64,000 nt of DNA from Pseudomonadota bacterium (GCA_026388315.1 JAPLKA010000128.1:1-64000); one strand, 5' to 3'. Counted from the first letter of the stretch, positions 1 through 8,584 are shown. The notes: generated by a model from the letters alone, not told the origin. Made by a program: numbers and translations.

Positions 1-275
1 CCATTGACCGCTACAAAGAGGCCCTTCTCTTGAACAACCCTTTTGACCTGGTGATTCTGGACCTTACGGTACGCCATGGTATGGGCGGGCAGTTGGCCAT
101 GGAAGAGCTGCTGAAGGAAGATCCATCCGTCAGGGTCATCATTGCCTCGGGCTACGTAGATAAACCGGTGATAGAACACTACAAAGACTACGGCTTCCGG
201 GGGGCACTGAAGAAACCTTTTAGTTTTGATGAATTTGAGGAAATGGTAAAGAAGGTTATAGGTACAGAAGCATAA
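1..275 (+). CDS. C-terminal receiver domain of a truncated sensor kinase or response regulator
   Basis: The open frame runs in from the left edge (codons from base 3), so the start lies outside the window. The visible part is the second half of a CheY-like receiver: a hydrophobic strand ending in the phosphoacceptor Asp (codon at 60-62, context LVILDLTV), the switch segment IIASGY, and the conserved Lys-Pro pair in LKKPF. The spacing and the phrase 'KDYGFRGALKKPF' are typical of receivers at the C-terminus of hybrid histidine kinases, so this is probably the tail of such a kinase, though a stand-alone regulator cannot be excluded. The protein ends shortly after the last receiver helix with no output domain. 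No downstream partner gene is on the same strand. Confidence 0.85.
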   Translation, partial: IDRYKEALLLNNPFDLVILDLTVRHGMGGQLAMEELLKEDPSVRVIIASGYVDKPVIEHYKDYGFRGALKKPFSFDEFEEMVKKVIGTEA

Positions 276-568
276 TATATTCCCATTACCGGGGAGAGCG
301 TTTCAAGTGGTAATCTTCGATAACTGATCTATTTTAAATCGTTCAGTAGCAGGTGTTGTCAATTTTCCCTATACACAAAGTCAATTTGCAATTCATAACC
401 GTATGTTTCTGCATGCTAGCCCCCCCATATACAGCATTGCAGAAGGCAATTATCTTACATATTAGTTTTCACCAACTGCATCTCGACTGTTATGAACTTT
501 ACAACCTGATTCGGAAGAAAAGAAAGACAACTGAAAAAGGTATGCAGGATAAATAAGGCAGTTGTTGC

Positions 569-1411
569 TTAACGGCAATCCCCCTTATTTTTTGCCCATT
601 CGTATGACTTGCAATTTCCCATGCTGCATGCTTTCTGAAGGTCATTGCATCCACTGGTGGTATTTCCCATACGCAAATATGCTAACCCCCGGTTGTTGTA
701 TACATCGGCATCATCCGGTTTGAGCCGGATGGCCTCGCTCAAATATTCAATTATCTTTATTCTATCAGGGAATTTTCGGTTCTGCCAGCCTGCTAAGGTT
801 TTATAAAACCAATCTATGGCGGTAAGGCCTTGTGATGTGTCCTTGAACTGGCTTTCCAGCTGTTTTGAGGTTTTATTCTCAGCCATGAACCGTTTATTTT
901 CCTCTTCAAGCTTAGCATTCTTATCGAGTAATTCTTTTTCCTTTTTGCGTGCCTGATTGAGCTGCTCAAGAAGTGTCCTGTCTGCAAGGAACTTCTTCAC
1001 CCGGTCTTCAAGGACAGAGGTATCTACATTTATTCTGACAACTACCTCAACGCCGAATGCATCATCTGTATGGTAGTTTTTCTGCGAAACTACCTCTGCT
1101 GCCAGTACCGCTGCGGTAAGAGCAAGGATTTCGTCCTTATCTATACGTGAATCTTTCACTATGGTGAAACTTTCCACGTAGACCCCTGCCATTTCCAAGG
1201 CTTCCTTTCTTGCTCGTGCTACTGCAGCAATACGTGCATTATCAGGGGATTGGCTTCCCCCAAAAGGTTGTTTGACTGTATGGGTGACGGTCTTCATCTC
1301 TCCCCGGACAGGGAAAGGGATAAGGCTAAGCATTATTGCAATAAGAATTGTGCAGCAAAGTGAGCTGTATGCTTTGACATGTGGAATATGCTTTAAAACC
1401 ATATCTCTCAT
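569..1411 (-). CDS. Exported protein with N-terminal LPP20/FlgT-like region, coiled coil and TPR
   Basis: A 280-residue protein with an N-terminal hydrophobic segment (about residues 17-36) that looks like a signal peptide or anchor. Residues 45-130 resemble the small alpha/beta domain of LPP20/FlgT-type envelope proteins: a run of Ala-rich helix, then a strand with 'VEVVVRINVDT'. Residues 140-190 are strongly charged with heptad character (coiled coil). Residues about 215-255 form one TPR-like repeat (LSEAIRLKPDDADVYNNRGLAYLRMG). The C-terminus holds four cysteines in 'GC...AC...NC...DC' style, seen in TPR/Sel1-type secreted proteins. Function is unknown; a periplasmic scaffold is my inference. 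It lies 34 bases downstream of the relB-like gene on the same strand. Confidence 0.7.
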   Translation of the reverse strand: MRDMVLKHIPHVKAYSSLCCTILIAIMLSLIPFPVRGEMKTVTHTVKQPFGGSQSPDNARIAAVARARKEALEMAGVYVESFTIVKDSRIDKDEILALTAAVLAAEVVSQKNYHTDDAFGVEVVVRINVDTSVLEDRVKKFLADRTLLEQLNQARKKEKELLDKNAKLEEENKRFMAENKTSKQLESQFKDTSQGLTAIDWFYKTLAGWQNRKFPDRIKIIEYLSEAIRLKPDDADVYNNRGLAYLRMGNTTSGCNDLQKACSMGNCKSYEWAKNKGDCR

Positions 1412-1445
1412 AAGTCACCCCTGTGGTCATTTCCTTTGGTTATTT

Positions 1446-1661
1446 TTACCTTTCCTTACCCTGATCTGTCTTTTTGAAGGTTCTCAGTGTGGTTTTGTTG
1501 GGTATCTTTACTTCAAATGGTAAGCCCTTATATAAACATACCTGACTGAAAAATAGATTGATTGCCTGTGTGGTATTGAGCCCAAGTTTCTCAAAAATAT
1601 CCTCAACCTCTGCCTTTAGTTCAGGATTTGTTCTTGCCCTTATCATTGCTGTCTTTGCCAT
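1446..1661 (-). CDS. RelB/DinJ-family antitoxin, orphan
   Basis: A 71-residue protein beginning MAKTAMIRARTNPEL, the usual start of RelB/DinJ antitoxins: a short DNA-binding beta strand (TAMIRARTN) then the two helices of a ribbon-helix-helix (LKAEVEDIFEKLGL, TTQAINLFFSQV). The longer open frame starts 36 bases upstream, but the ATG at 1661 is preceded by AGAGAGGT and matches the family start, so I use it. Such antitoxins normally sit just ahead of a RelE/YafQ toxin gene. Here the next gene on the strand is the TPR protein 34 bases away and no toxin frame is visible, so this looks like an orphan or a remnant whose toxin was lost. Confidence 0.75.
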   Translation of the reverse strand: MAKTAMIRARTNPELKAEVEDIFEKLGLNTTQAINLFFSQVCLYKGLPFEVKIPNKTTLRTFKKTDQGKER

Positions 1662-1892
1662 AATAATACCTCTCTGCTTTTTCTGATATTGTATCACAAA
1701 TGGGGTTAATAAGGAAAAGTTTTCCCATCTTCATCCCACGGGGTAAACCAAGCTTTATAGGCAGTGTTGACCCCCGATAGAGGCATTCGAGGGTGTGGTT
1801 TTGAGTTGAAAAAACCCGATAATATCGGCTTAAATTGTTTAAGTTATGATTGGCCATATTTGAAGCGAAATATGGTATTATAAAGACCGCTC

Positions 1893-2624
1893 ATGCAGAT
1901 CATTACGGCAAAAGGATTAAGCAAGAATTATGACTCACTCAGGGCAGTGGATACTATCGACTTTGAAATTCTTGAGGGCGAATGCTTCGGGTTTCTTGGG
2001 CCGAACGGCGCCGGAAAAACAACGGTCATGCGTATGCTTTATTGCTTTGTTGCCCCCACAGGCGGAGAAATAAAAGTTTTCGGAATGGATGTGACAAAGC
2101 AACCGTCCGTGATAAAATCCAGAATTGGCGTTATGCCACAGGACGACAACCTGGACCTTGAGCTTACTGTACTGGAAAACCTCATCACCTACGCACGGTA
2201 TTTTGACATTCCCAAGACACAATCTGTGAAGATAGCCGCAGGGCTTATCGAATATGCCGGTTTAACGGAAAAATCAAATGTGAACATAAAAAATCTCTCA
2301 GGGGGTATGAAAAGAGCCCTCCTTCTTGCAAGGGCATTGATCAATAATCCCGAACTCCTCATCCTTGATGAGCCCACAACAGGGCTTGATCCCCACAGCA
2401 GGCACAATGTTTGGGAGAAGCTCCATGGCCTTAAATCGAATAACACAACGCTTATTCTCACCACCCACTATATGGAAGAGGCGGAAAAGCTTTGTGACAG
2501 GGTAGCGATTATGGATTCGGGAAGAATTATAACAATAGACTCACCGGTACATCTCATGAATGCCCACGGCGGCAACCTCGAGGATGTCTATCTGAAGCTT
2601 ACAGGGAGGTGGCTGGGGGAGTGA
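1893..2624 (+). CDS. ABC-2 type exporter, ATP-binding protein (NodI/DrrA-like)
   Basis: A 243-residue ATPase with every ABC hallmark: Walker A GPNGAGKTT (36-44), Q-loop MPQDDNL (81-87), signature LSGGMKR (135-141), Walker B LLILDE (155-160) followed by the D-loop of PTTGLDP, and the switch His in TTHYMEE (192). It carries the extended C-terminus typical of the NodI/DrrA group that exports drugs or lipo-oligosaccharides. Its partner permease begins 127 bases downstream. The substrate cannot be told from sequence. The spacer between the two genes is filled by a 7-bp-period repeat. Confidence 0.93.
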   Translation: MQIITAKGLSKNYDSLRAVDTIDFEILEGECFGFLGPNGAGKTTVMRMLYCFVAPTGGEIKVFGMDVTKQPSVIKSRIGVMPQDDNLDLELTVLENLITYARYFDIPKTQSVKIAAGLIEYAGLTEKSNVNIKNLSGGMKRALLLARALINNPELLILDEPTTGLDPHSRHNVWEKLHGLKSNNTTLILTTHYMEEAEKLCDRVAIMDSGRIITIDSPVHLMNAHGGNLEDVYLKLTGRWLGE

Positions 2625-2686
2625 TAGTGGATAGTGGATAGTGAATGGTGAATAGTGAACTGATTGTTGGATGCTGGATGCTGGAT
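2622..2686. repeat. Heptamer tandem array between ABC ATPase and permease genes
   Basis: Units of seven bases (GATAGTG twice, AATGGTG, AATAGTG), then GGATGCT twice. Neighbouring units differ by one or two bases, so the array drifts along its length. It begins on the stop codon of the ATPase gene. It belongs to the family of 7-bp-period arrays scattered through the window. Confidence 0.85.
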
Positions 2687-2751
2687 AAATTAATAGCAGA
2701 GAGCGTAGCGCTAAGGGCAATCAGCTTAGATCTCAGAGATAAAAGGATGTT

Positions 2752-3507
2752 ATGAACATTAAAAGGGCGTTTCGCGTCTGGCAGAGGCATTTTGCGGTAT
2801 ATACAAAGCTCTATAAATCGAGCATTGTTCTCAACTTCGTTGAGCCCATACTTTATCTCCTTGCCCTGGGGGTTGGCCTCGGGGCCTTTATAAAAGACAT
2901 TAACGGGGTGCCCTATGTAAACTTTATCGCCCCTGGTATCATCGCCTCATCTTCCATGTTTGCCGCAACCTACGAATGTACATATGGCACATACATAAGG
3001 ATGACCTTTCAGAAAACCTTCGATGCCATCCTTGCAACACCAGTCAATATCGACGACCTCATAGCAGGAGAATTAATCTGGGCGGCCACAAAAAGTGTGT
3101 TTTACGGTACGATTATTATCGCAACCCTTTCTGTGTTTCGTCTCGTGGATTCCCCTCTTGTCCTGCTTGTTATCCCTGTTCTGTTCCTCAGCGGACTGGT
3201 TTTTGCGGAATTATCCATGATATGCACTGCCATAGTGCCAGGAATCGATTCCTTCAACTACTTTTACACCCTCGTCATGACCCCCATGTTCCTTTTTTCC
3301 GGCATATTTTTTCCTGTTGATACCTTCCCGCCGGTCATTTCCCGCATCGCATCATTCACGCCGCTCTTTCACCTGACGAATATCTGCCGTGCATTCGCAT
3401 GGGGTAATGTTTCGAACGTTAAATGGGATATTGTCTGGCTGATTGGAATGGTGATAATACTTGTTCCATTGTCTTTCAGGTTGATGCGCAGACGCATCAT
3501 TAAGTGA
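2752..3507 (+). CDS. ABC-2 type exporter, permease (NodJ-like)
   Basis: A 251-residue membrane protein with about six hydrophobic spans (near 25-45, 60-80, 108-130, 142-160, 170-190 and 225-245). It keeps the ABC-2 family motifs: 'FVEPILYLLALGVGLG' in the first span region, 'FIAPGI' after it, and the late segment with PMFLFSGIFFPV followed by the 'TPLFHLTNICRA' amphipathic stretch, which is diagnostic of NodJ/DrrB-like permeases. RBS AAAGGATG precedes the ATG. It forms the membrane half of the exporter with the preceding ATPase; both are on the same strand and should be co-transcribed. Confidence 0.9.
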   Translation: MNIKRAFRVWQRHFAVYTKLYKSSIVLNFVEPILYLLALGVGLGAFIKDINGVPYVNFIAPGIIASSSMFAATYECTYGTYIRMTFQKTFDAILATPVNIDDLIAGELIWAATKSVFYGTIIIATLSVFRLVDSPLVLLVIPVLFLSGLVFAELSMICTAIVPGIDSFNYFYTLVMTPMFLFSGIFFPVDTFPPVISRIASFTPLFHLTNICRAFAWGNVSNVKWDIVWLIGMVIILVPLSFRLMRRRIIK

Positions 3508-3526
3508 GGCTAAGGACTATCACTTT

Positions 3527-3578
<52 letters not shown>

Positions 3579-3586
3579 TTATAGCT

Positions 3587-3952
3587 TCAGAGGCTTCCAT
3601 ACAAAGGGAAATGGAGCATCATTTTCTCTTCAATTTCGTCTAATATAACAGTTGCCAGGTCAAGCGGTGTTTGTGCATCTTCCCAACCTGCCGGATTGTA
3701 ATCTTCATCAGAATTTATCATAAAAAAATTTACCAATCGCACCGGCCTCCATGTTATCATTGCTTCAACTGTTTCAAGCACCGGACTTTCTGCCTCTATT
3801 CTTCCACCTTCAACGCCCCATTTTGCTAATTGAACAGCATACATGCTCACCGGATCCGGTTTTTCGCCTGTCTGAATCAACATTTCCTTTGCCTTTCCGT
3901 TGACGGGAAGCGAATTTAACCAAACGACATCATACGATTTATTTTCCTTCAT
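3587..3952 (-). CDS. Conserved-looking hypothetical protein, 121 residues
   Basis: I do not recognise a family. The protein is soluble, acidic and has no signal peptide. It opens MKENKSYDVVWLNSLPVNGKAKE and has hydrophobic segments (AVQLAKWGVEGG, VEAMITWRPVRLVNFFMI) that suggest a compact alpha/beta fold. It lies 15 bases downstream of the ppx-like gene on the same strand, so the two are probably co-transcribed. Codon use looks like that of its neighbours, and the frame is clean over the full length, which supports it being a real gene. Confidence 0.6.
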   Translation of the reverse strand: MKENKSYDVVWLNSLPVNGKAKEMLIQTGEKPDPVSMYAVQLAKWGVEGGRIEAESPVLETVEAMITWRPVRLVNFFMINSDEDYNPAGWEDAQTPLDLATVILDEIEEKMMLHFPLYGSL

Positions 3953-3967
3953 AATACCTGTCCTTTT

Positions 3968-4879
3968 TTAAGAATTTTTCTCAAACGCTTCGGAGAGGAC
4001 TCCATACCTTACGCCGTTTGCGCTTACAGTCAGTTCCTGTGCACCAAAATATTCCATAATCTCTTTTAAAAGGAGAATACCCTGAAGTATAATATCTTCC
4101 CTGCCTTTCTCCATTCCCTTAATGCGGGACCGATCATGTGAGGTTAAACCTTTGAGCTTTTCTATAATGCCTTCAATTTCCTTCAATGCTATTGTATGAC
4201 CATGTATCTTTTCCTTTTCAAAAACCTCCATGCCAAAAATAATGCCCGCCGCATTTGTTACAGTGCCGCCTGTTCCAATAAGAGCGCTGCACCCATCCCC
4301 GTAGAAAGGTATATTCAGCAGATTCTTCACATGATCAACCAGGGAAGAAATCTCCATTGTTGATGGAGGGTCATTTTTTATAAACATCTCCGTCAGTTTT
4401 ACAGAACCAACCGGCAACGAGACGAAATCTACAAACCCTTCTTCATCTCCTTTAATAATCTCCGTGCTTCCCCCGCCAATGTCCGTTATAATGACACTTC
4501 CTCCCTTAACGAACGTATCGCCCTTCACTGAAAGATAGGTATAAAATGCCTCTTCCTTTTCACTTATTATTGTAATCGGAATCCCCAGCTTTTCCTCAAC
4601 CTCATCCAGAAAAATCTTACTGTTTCCCGCCTCCCTCAGTGAGGCGGTCCCGACACAGAAAATCTTTTCCACGTTATGTTCCTTCATAATGCCATTATAT
4701 CGTTGCAGGACTGCGAATGTCCGCTCCATTGCCGCCGCAGAGAGGACGCCGCTCTTTTTCAACCCTTCTCCAAGCCTTGTAATGGTTGAAATATCAAGGA
4801 CATCCACGGGTTGGCCGGCTTTCTCAACAATAGCCAGCAATACCGTATTGGTGCCTATGTCAATGCACGCATATTTCAT
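3968..4879 (-). CDS. ppx: Exopolyphosphatase / pppGpp phosphohydrolase family protein
   Basis: A 303-residue member of the Ppx/GppA family in the ASKHA fold, hydrolysing polyphosphate or pppGpp in the cytoplasm. The N-terminal phosphate loop is IDIGTNTVLLAIVE (7-20) and the second loop is DIGGGSTEII (about 137-146); a third Gly-rich loop GTGGTVTN is near 202. The length fits the short, two-domain form that lacks the C-terminal HD region of E. coli Ppx. Whether polyphosphate or pppGpp is the main substrate cannot be decided. It is divergent from the ccdA-like gene and leads the small hypothetical gene after it. Confidence 0.88.
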   Translation of the reverse strand: MKYACIDIGTNTVLLAIVEKAGQPVDVLDISTITRLGEGLKKSGVLSAAAMERTFAVLQRYNGIMKEHNVEKIFCVGTASLREAGNSKIFLDEVEEKLGIPITIISEKEEAFYTYLSVKGDTFVKGGSVIITDIGGGSTEIIKGDEEGFVDFVSLPVGSVKLTEMFIKNDPPSTMEISSLVDHVKNLLNIPFYGDGCSALIGTGGTVTNAAGIIFGMEVFEKEKIHGHTIALKEIEGIIEKLKGLTSHDRSRIKGMEKGREDIILQGILLLKEIMEYFGAQELTVSANGVRYGVLSEAFEKNS

Positions 4880-4943
4880 TTGACAACCTTACGGGAAAAT
4901 ACATATCATAGCCTTTATGTTTTTCAATGGAACAATCTTATTC

Positions 4944-5657
4944 ATGGATCTAAGCGGATTGATTGCCTTCGGCTCCGGTATTCTATCATTTTTCAGCCCC
5001 TGTGTCCTCCCGCTTATCCCTTCGTATCTCATTTTTATCAGTGGCATATCTGTTGATAATTATAATGAAGTTCTGTCTTCAAAATACAGAAAAAACGTCC
5101 TGATCCATTCCATTGCCTTTGTCCTCGGTTTTTCTTTTGTTTTTATGACATTAGGGTTTTCGTCGTCATTTATCGGAAACATTCTGTCCTCATATCAGAC
5201 CTACATCGTGAAGGCAGGTGGACTGATTCTCATCGTTATGGGGCTATTTTACCTGAATCTTATTAAGATACCCATCTTAAACCGGGAAAAGGTTATTCAA
5301 CTTAAGGAAAAGCCTATCGGAATATTTGGTTCCTTTATCGTAGGGATAACTTTCTCATTAGGGTGGACACCATGCATAGGTCCTGCCCTCTCCTCCATCC
5401 TCATTATTGCCTCTACGGCAGAAAATGTCTTTAAAGGCGTTTATCTTCTGGGCTTATACTCCCTCGGTATGGCAATACCTTTCCTCATCTCTTCGTTGCT
5501 TTGCAACAGACTGCTCGACTTTTTGAAACGTTACGGACACCTTGTAAGATATTCGATGAAGATATTAGGGATACTCCTTATTATCGTTGGCTTATTACTG
5601 ATCACTTCATACTTTGGAAGGCTGAGCCTGGTACTTGGACAGGCGCTAACGTTCTGA
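4944..5657 (+). CDS. ccdA: CcdA/DsbD-type thiol-disulfide transmembrane transporter
   Basis: A six-span membrane protein of the CcdA family that passes electrons from cytoplasmic thioredoxin to periplasmic thiol proteins, usually for cytochrome c maturation. The two redox cysteines are visible in FSPCVLPLIPSYL (first span) and GWTPCIGPALSS (fourth span), each with the flanking prolines of the family. I start at the ATG at 4944 (MDLSGLIAFGSG), which matches family starts and has GGAAC upstream; an ATG 27 bases earlier is in frame but lacks an RBS. No thioredoxin-like or cytochrome gene is adjacent. It converges on the sigma-factor gene. Confidence 0.88.
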   Translation: MDLSGLIAFGSGILSFFSPCVLPLIPSYLIFISGISVDNYNEVLSSKYRKNVLIHSIAFVLGFSFVFMTLGFSSSFIGNILSSYQTYIVKAGGLILIVMGLFYLNLIKIPILNREKVIQLKEKPIGIFGSFIVGITFSLGWTPCIGPALSSILIIASTAENVFKGVYLLGLYSLGMAIPFLISSLLCNRLLDFLKRYGHLVRYSMKILGILLIIVGLLLITSYFGRLSLVLGQALTF

Positions 5658-5669
5658 CGCAAAAAAAAT

Positions 5670-5790
5670 GAAGTAACTGAGTAACTGAGTAATTGAGTAA
5701 CTGAGTAATTAAAATCACTTAATCACTTATTTACTTAATTACTCGAATTTCAATGCATGCTATCTACTATCTACTATTCACTATTCACTG
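5670..5790. repeat. 8-bp and 7-bp tandem arrays between convergent genes, with hairpin
   Basis: About five GAGTAACT-type octamers (5676-5710), then drifted ACTTAATC/ACTTATTT octamers whose end pairs back: GAGTAATTAA near 5702 and TTAATTACTC near 5734 form a 10-bp stem. Then TATCTAC twice and TATTCAC twice, heptamers. The stem lies between the convergent ccdA and sigma genes and could end transcription from either side, though there is no T-tract of the classical kind. Confidence 0.75.
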
Positions 5791-5792
5791 CT

Positions 5793-6695
5793 CTAAAAGT
5801 TCAGTTCCTTCAACTCCTGTTTAAACCTTGTTTTAAACTTATTCAACACCTTATTCTCGATCTGTCTTACGCGTTCCCGTGAAATCTTGAACTTCTCTCC
5901 TATTTCCTGTAAGGTCATGGACTCATCAGTCATTATCCTGTTGTCGAATATAAATAATTCTTTTTCGTTTAAGCCCTTTTTGAACTCCGTCACCCTCTGT
6001 GCAAGCAGATCGCTCATTTCCTTATCAGCAACAATTTCTTCGACGTTCTCCCCAGTCTTGATCATATCCATTACAGTATCGTCACCCTCTTCGTGGATGG
6101 GAGTTTCCAGTGAGATGTCAGTATATGCAAGCCTCTTCTGCATACTCTCCACTTCTTCTTCCTTTACGTCGAGTGTGCTGGCGAGAAGTTGCGGGGCAGG
6201 AAAGATTCCGAGCGCTTCAAGCTTCTGCTTTTCCTTGTTGAGTCTGTAAAACAGCTTTCTCTGTCCCTGTGTTGTTCCAATCTTTACAAGACTCCAGGAA
6301 TCCATGATGTATTTTAAAATGTAGGCCCTGATCCAGAAAGAAGCATATGTTGAAAACTTGGTTCCCCTGTAAGGATTATACTTTTTTACTGCGTGCAGAA
6401 GACCGACATTCCCTTCCTGAATGAGGTCAAGGATATTCAGGTATGTGTTGTAGTATTCGAGTGCTATCTTGACAACAAGCCTGAGGTTTGAAATCACCAT
6501 CTTCTGTGCAGCTTCGATATTCTTGTTTTCATGTATCTTTGTGGCCACCTCCAGCTCCTCTTCCCTCGAAAGTACGGGATATTTAGACACCTCTGAAAGG
6601 TATTTTTTCAGCGGATCAAAGGGGATGGACAAGCTCTTGTCTTCAATTTCCTGCATGATGTCGTTATCATCTTCAGACAATAATTTCTCGGTCAA
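5793..6695 (-). CDS. rpoH: RNA polymerase sigma-32 (RpoH-type) factor
   Basis: A 300-residue sigma-70-family factor. Region 1.2 (DPLKKYLSEVSKYPVLSREEE), region 2.1-2.4 (NLRLVVKIALEYYN, LDLIQEGNVGLLHAVKKY, FSTYASFWIRAYI) and region 4.2 (LQEIGEKFKISRERVRQIE) are all clear. The segment GQRKLFYRLNKEK matches the 'RpoH box' that separates heat-shock sigma factors from primary ones, and there is no region 1.1. It should direct heat- or stress-shock promoters. Its start codon abuts the stop of xdhC, so it probably shares the molybdenum-cofactor transcript, which is an unusual setting. A downstream heptamer array ends the unit. Confidence 0.88.
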   Translation of the reverse strand: MTEKLLSEDDNDIMQEIEDKSLSIPFDPLKKYLSEVSKYPVLSREEELEVATKIHENKNIEAAQKMVISNLRLVVKIALEYYNTYLNILDLIQEGNVGLLHAVKKYNPYRGTKFSTYASFWIRAYILKYIMDSWSLVKIGTTQGQRKLFYRLNKEKQKLEALGIFPAPQLLASTLDVKEEEVESMQKRLAYTDISLETPIHEEGDDTVMDMIKTGENVEEIVADKEMSDLLAQRVTEFKKGLNEKELFIFDNRIMTDESMTLQEIGEKFKISRERVRQIENKVLNKFKTRFKQELKELNF

Positions 6696-7694
6696 TTAAT
6701 GTTCTCCTCTAACCTGAATAAGTTCGGCAACAATACTGACCGCAATCTCCTGCGGTGTTTCGGCATGGATGGAAAGACCGATAGGGGCATGAACCCGCTC
6801 TATTGTTTTCTCATCAAAGTCGCACTCTCTCATATAGTCAAAGACTATCTTTACCTTTCTCCTGCTGCCAATCATTCCAACGTAGCGAACCTGTCTTCTG
6901 AGCGTCTCTTTCAGGACATCTGCATCGTATGCATGTCCTCTCGTAACGATTGCAACAAATTCAGCGCCGGTGAACTTCACACGATCAAATATATGACGAA
7001 AATCGTCCACAATAATCTCGTCTGCCTCAGGAAACCTTTCCCTGTTGGCAAATTCCGCTCTATCGTCAACAACTACAACGTAAAAATCAACTAATTTAGC
7101 TATTTTTGCGATATATTGTGATACATGACCTGCACCAAAAATATACAGCAACGATGATACCTGTAATGGCTCAATCACAACTCCATCAGATACAACAGGT
7201 TTCGTATCAGTGAAATGATTTCTTAAAGAGAGCATTTCTTCATCCGACACGGCATCGCCGGTAAGTTCCAGATTGTAGTCAATGAAAGATTTTGAAAAGA
7301 TATTTTGCCCGAATTTTGTTACAACAAGTCCTTTCTTACCCTTTTTTTTGAAGTCACTGATATTTTTATACACTTCTCTGTAGCTTTCGCTGATGGGCTC
7401 TAAAAGGATGTCCACGTCTCCCCCGCAGAGCATCCCCTCTGCAGCTACTTCTTTGCCATCCATTCTCACGTGGAGTATCTTTGTTTCCCCTTTACCCATA
7501 ATCTGCAATGCCTCTGTACGGGCATCCGATTCGAGACGCCCACCGCCCACCGTACCATAGGTTTTGCCATCCTCGCTGATAAACATCTTGGCGCCCACAT
7601 CTCTGGGTGCAGACCCTGCCCGGTAGATAACGGTGGCCAGTATGCCTGACTTCCTCTCGCTCAAATATTGTTCAATAATTTCGTATAAATCCAT
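6696..7694 (-). CDS. xdhC: XdhC/CoxI-family molybdenum enzyme maturation protein
   Basis: A 332-residue XdhC-family protein. The N-terminal XdhC_CoxI domain (1-115) has ATVIYRAGSAPRDVGAKM and GGGRLESDA followed by MLCGGDVDILLEP with its conserved Cys. The C-terminal Rossmann domain (about 185-330) has LYIFGAGHVSQYIA and AIVTRGHAYDADVL, then YVGMIGSRRK. XdhC proteins bind and sulfurate the molybdenum cofactor before insertion into hydroxylases such as xanthine dehydrogenase or CO dehydrogenase. It follows yqeB by 41 bases (a spacer made of heptamer repeats) and is abutted by the sigma-factor gene. Confidence 0.92.
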   Translation of the reverse strand: MDLYEIIEQYLSERKSGILATVIYRAGSAPRDVGAKMFISEDGKTYGTVGGGRLESDARTEALQIMGKGETKILHVRMDGKEVAAEGMLCGGDVDILLEPISESYREVYKNISDFKKKGKKGLVVTKFGQNIFSKSFIDYNLELTGDAVSDEEMLSLRNHFTDTKPVVSDGVVIEPLQVSSLLYIFGAGHVSQYIAKIAKLVDFYVVVVDDRAEFANRERFPEADEIIVDDFRHIFDRVKFTGAEFVAIVTRGHAYDADVLKETLRRQVRYVGMIGSRRKVKIVFDYMRECDFDEKTIERVHAPIGLSIHAETPQEIAVSIVAELIQVRGEH

Positions 7695-7702
7695 ATCAAC
7701 TC

Positions 7703-7731
7703 CATAACTCTACGCTCTATGCTCCGCGCTA
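7703..7731. repeat. Heptamer array between yqeB and xdhC
   Basis: Drifting units AACTCTA, CGCTCTA, TGCTCCG, CGCTATT in the 41-base spacer between the two molybdenum-cofactor genes. Confidence 0.6.
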
Positions 7732-7735
7732 TTTA

Positions 7736-8584
7736 TTAATTTATTAAGTGCATCACCGCCTCAAGCACCCCGCCACCAATAGCCCTCGCCTTTTCCGTGA
7801 TAGTATAGCAATATTCTTTTACCCTTCTTGGGTCTATATCGCCTATCTTTTCGTTTGCTTTAACATGTATTTCCCGGATAAGCCCTCTCAGGATACCATC
7901 TATAGGTGCAGGAACAGGGGTTTTGTCCACATAGAGAACGATGTCTCCCTTTATTACTTCATCCCCGAATCCCTTTACGTGTTTTACAAGGCCATCGTGT
8001 GGTGACCGTAAAACGCGTTCGCTTGTAATGCCCATCACCGGTCCGGGAATACCTGTATGGGGTTCTGCAGAGCCATTGTAAATAACCCTGCCCAGATGGT
8101 GCCCCCTGTTACTCTCAACGACTGCATGGACATCCTGAGGTGCTGCAAAACCAGGTCCCACGCCGATTACAACAGGGGCTTCGCCCTTCTTTGTCCCCAC
8201 GTTTCTCTTTGCCATTATAGCATCAATCACTATATCCGGTTTTAATGATTCCACGACATTCCATTCAGGATCGACAATTACGGCGATCCTCCCATCCTTC
8301 CAGACATCGGGCACTTCGCTGACACCTTTCACCAGGACTGACCCCACGCCTTCCACTTCCCATTTGCCGGTATAGACTGATTCTGAGAATGCAACCGTCC
8401 TTCTCACGGTAAGAGGTCTTTCTATCTCTGTCATAACGATGTTTTTCAGATTGGCCATGTATAACCTGTGGGCAATCCCCGTTGCCATCTCACCTGCACC
8501 CTTGATAACAATGCTCAATTTTGAGTTTAAATGCTTTGACCCCTGGCCCCTGATCACTGATCCCTGAGCTGTTTTGTCCATCAT
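7736..8584 (-). CDS. yqeB: YqeB/EF2563-type selenium-dependent molybdenum hydroxylase maturation protein
   Basis: The family has a Rossmann-like N-terminus (LSIVIKGAGEMATGIAHRL) and a long conserved body with DAIMAKRNVGT, VIGVGPGFAAPQDVHAVVE and the lipoyl-like tail SPHDGLVKHVKGFGDEVIKGD. YqeB proteins co-occur with selenium-dependent molybdenum hydroxylases (SDMH) and are thought to help place labile selenium on the cofactor. I start at 8584, where ATGATG overlaps the upstream TGA and follows GGAAAGGA; the frame is open further upstream. The first 20 residues are not family sequence: they are encoded by a heptamer repeat (8533-8569), so they look like a late addition. The hydroxylase itself is not in the window. 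Confidence 0.88.
   Translation of the reverse strand: MMDKTAQGSVIRGQGSKHLNSKLSIVIKGAGEMATGIAHRLYMANLKNIVMTEIERPLTVRRTVAFSESVYTGKWEVEGVGSVLVKGVSEVPDVWKDGRIAVIVDPEWNVVESLKPDIVIDAIMAKRNVGTKKGEAPVVIGVGPGFAAPQDVHAVVESNRGHHLGRVIYNGSAEPHTGIPGPVMGITSERVLRSPHDGLVKHVKGFGDEVIKGDIVLYVDKTPVPAPIDGILRGLIREIHVKANEKIGDIDPRRVKEYCYTITEKARAIGGGVLEAVMHLIN
8533..8569. repeat. Heptamer array coding the N-terminal extension of YqeB
   Basis: On the coding strand the units read CAGGGAT, CAGTGAT, CAGGGGC, CAGGGGT. They translate to the non-family residues about 6-18 of YqeB. The same kind of unit is found between genes at 48958-49135. Confidence 0.75.

Noticed and set aside
353-556. 67-residue open frame after the truncated receiver gene
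   Set aside because: No RBS, composition like random translation of AT-rich intergenic DNA, no similarity recognised.
1621-1857. 78-residue frame upstream of the relB-like gene
   Set aside because: Overlaps the relB start and its RBS; no family features.
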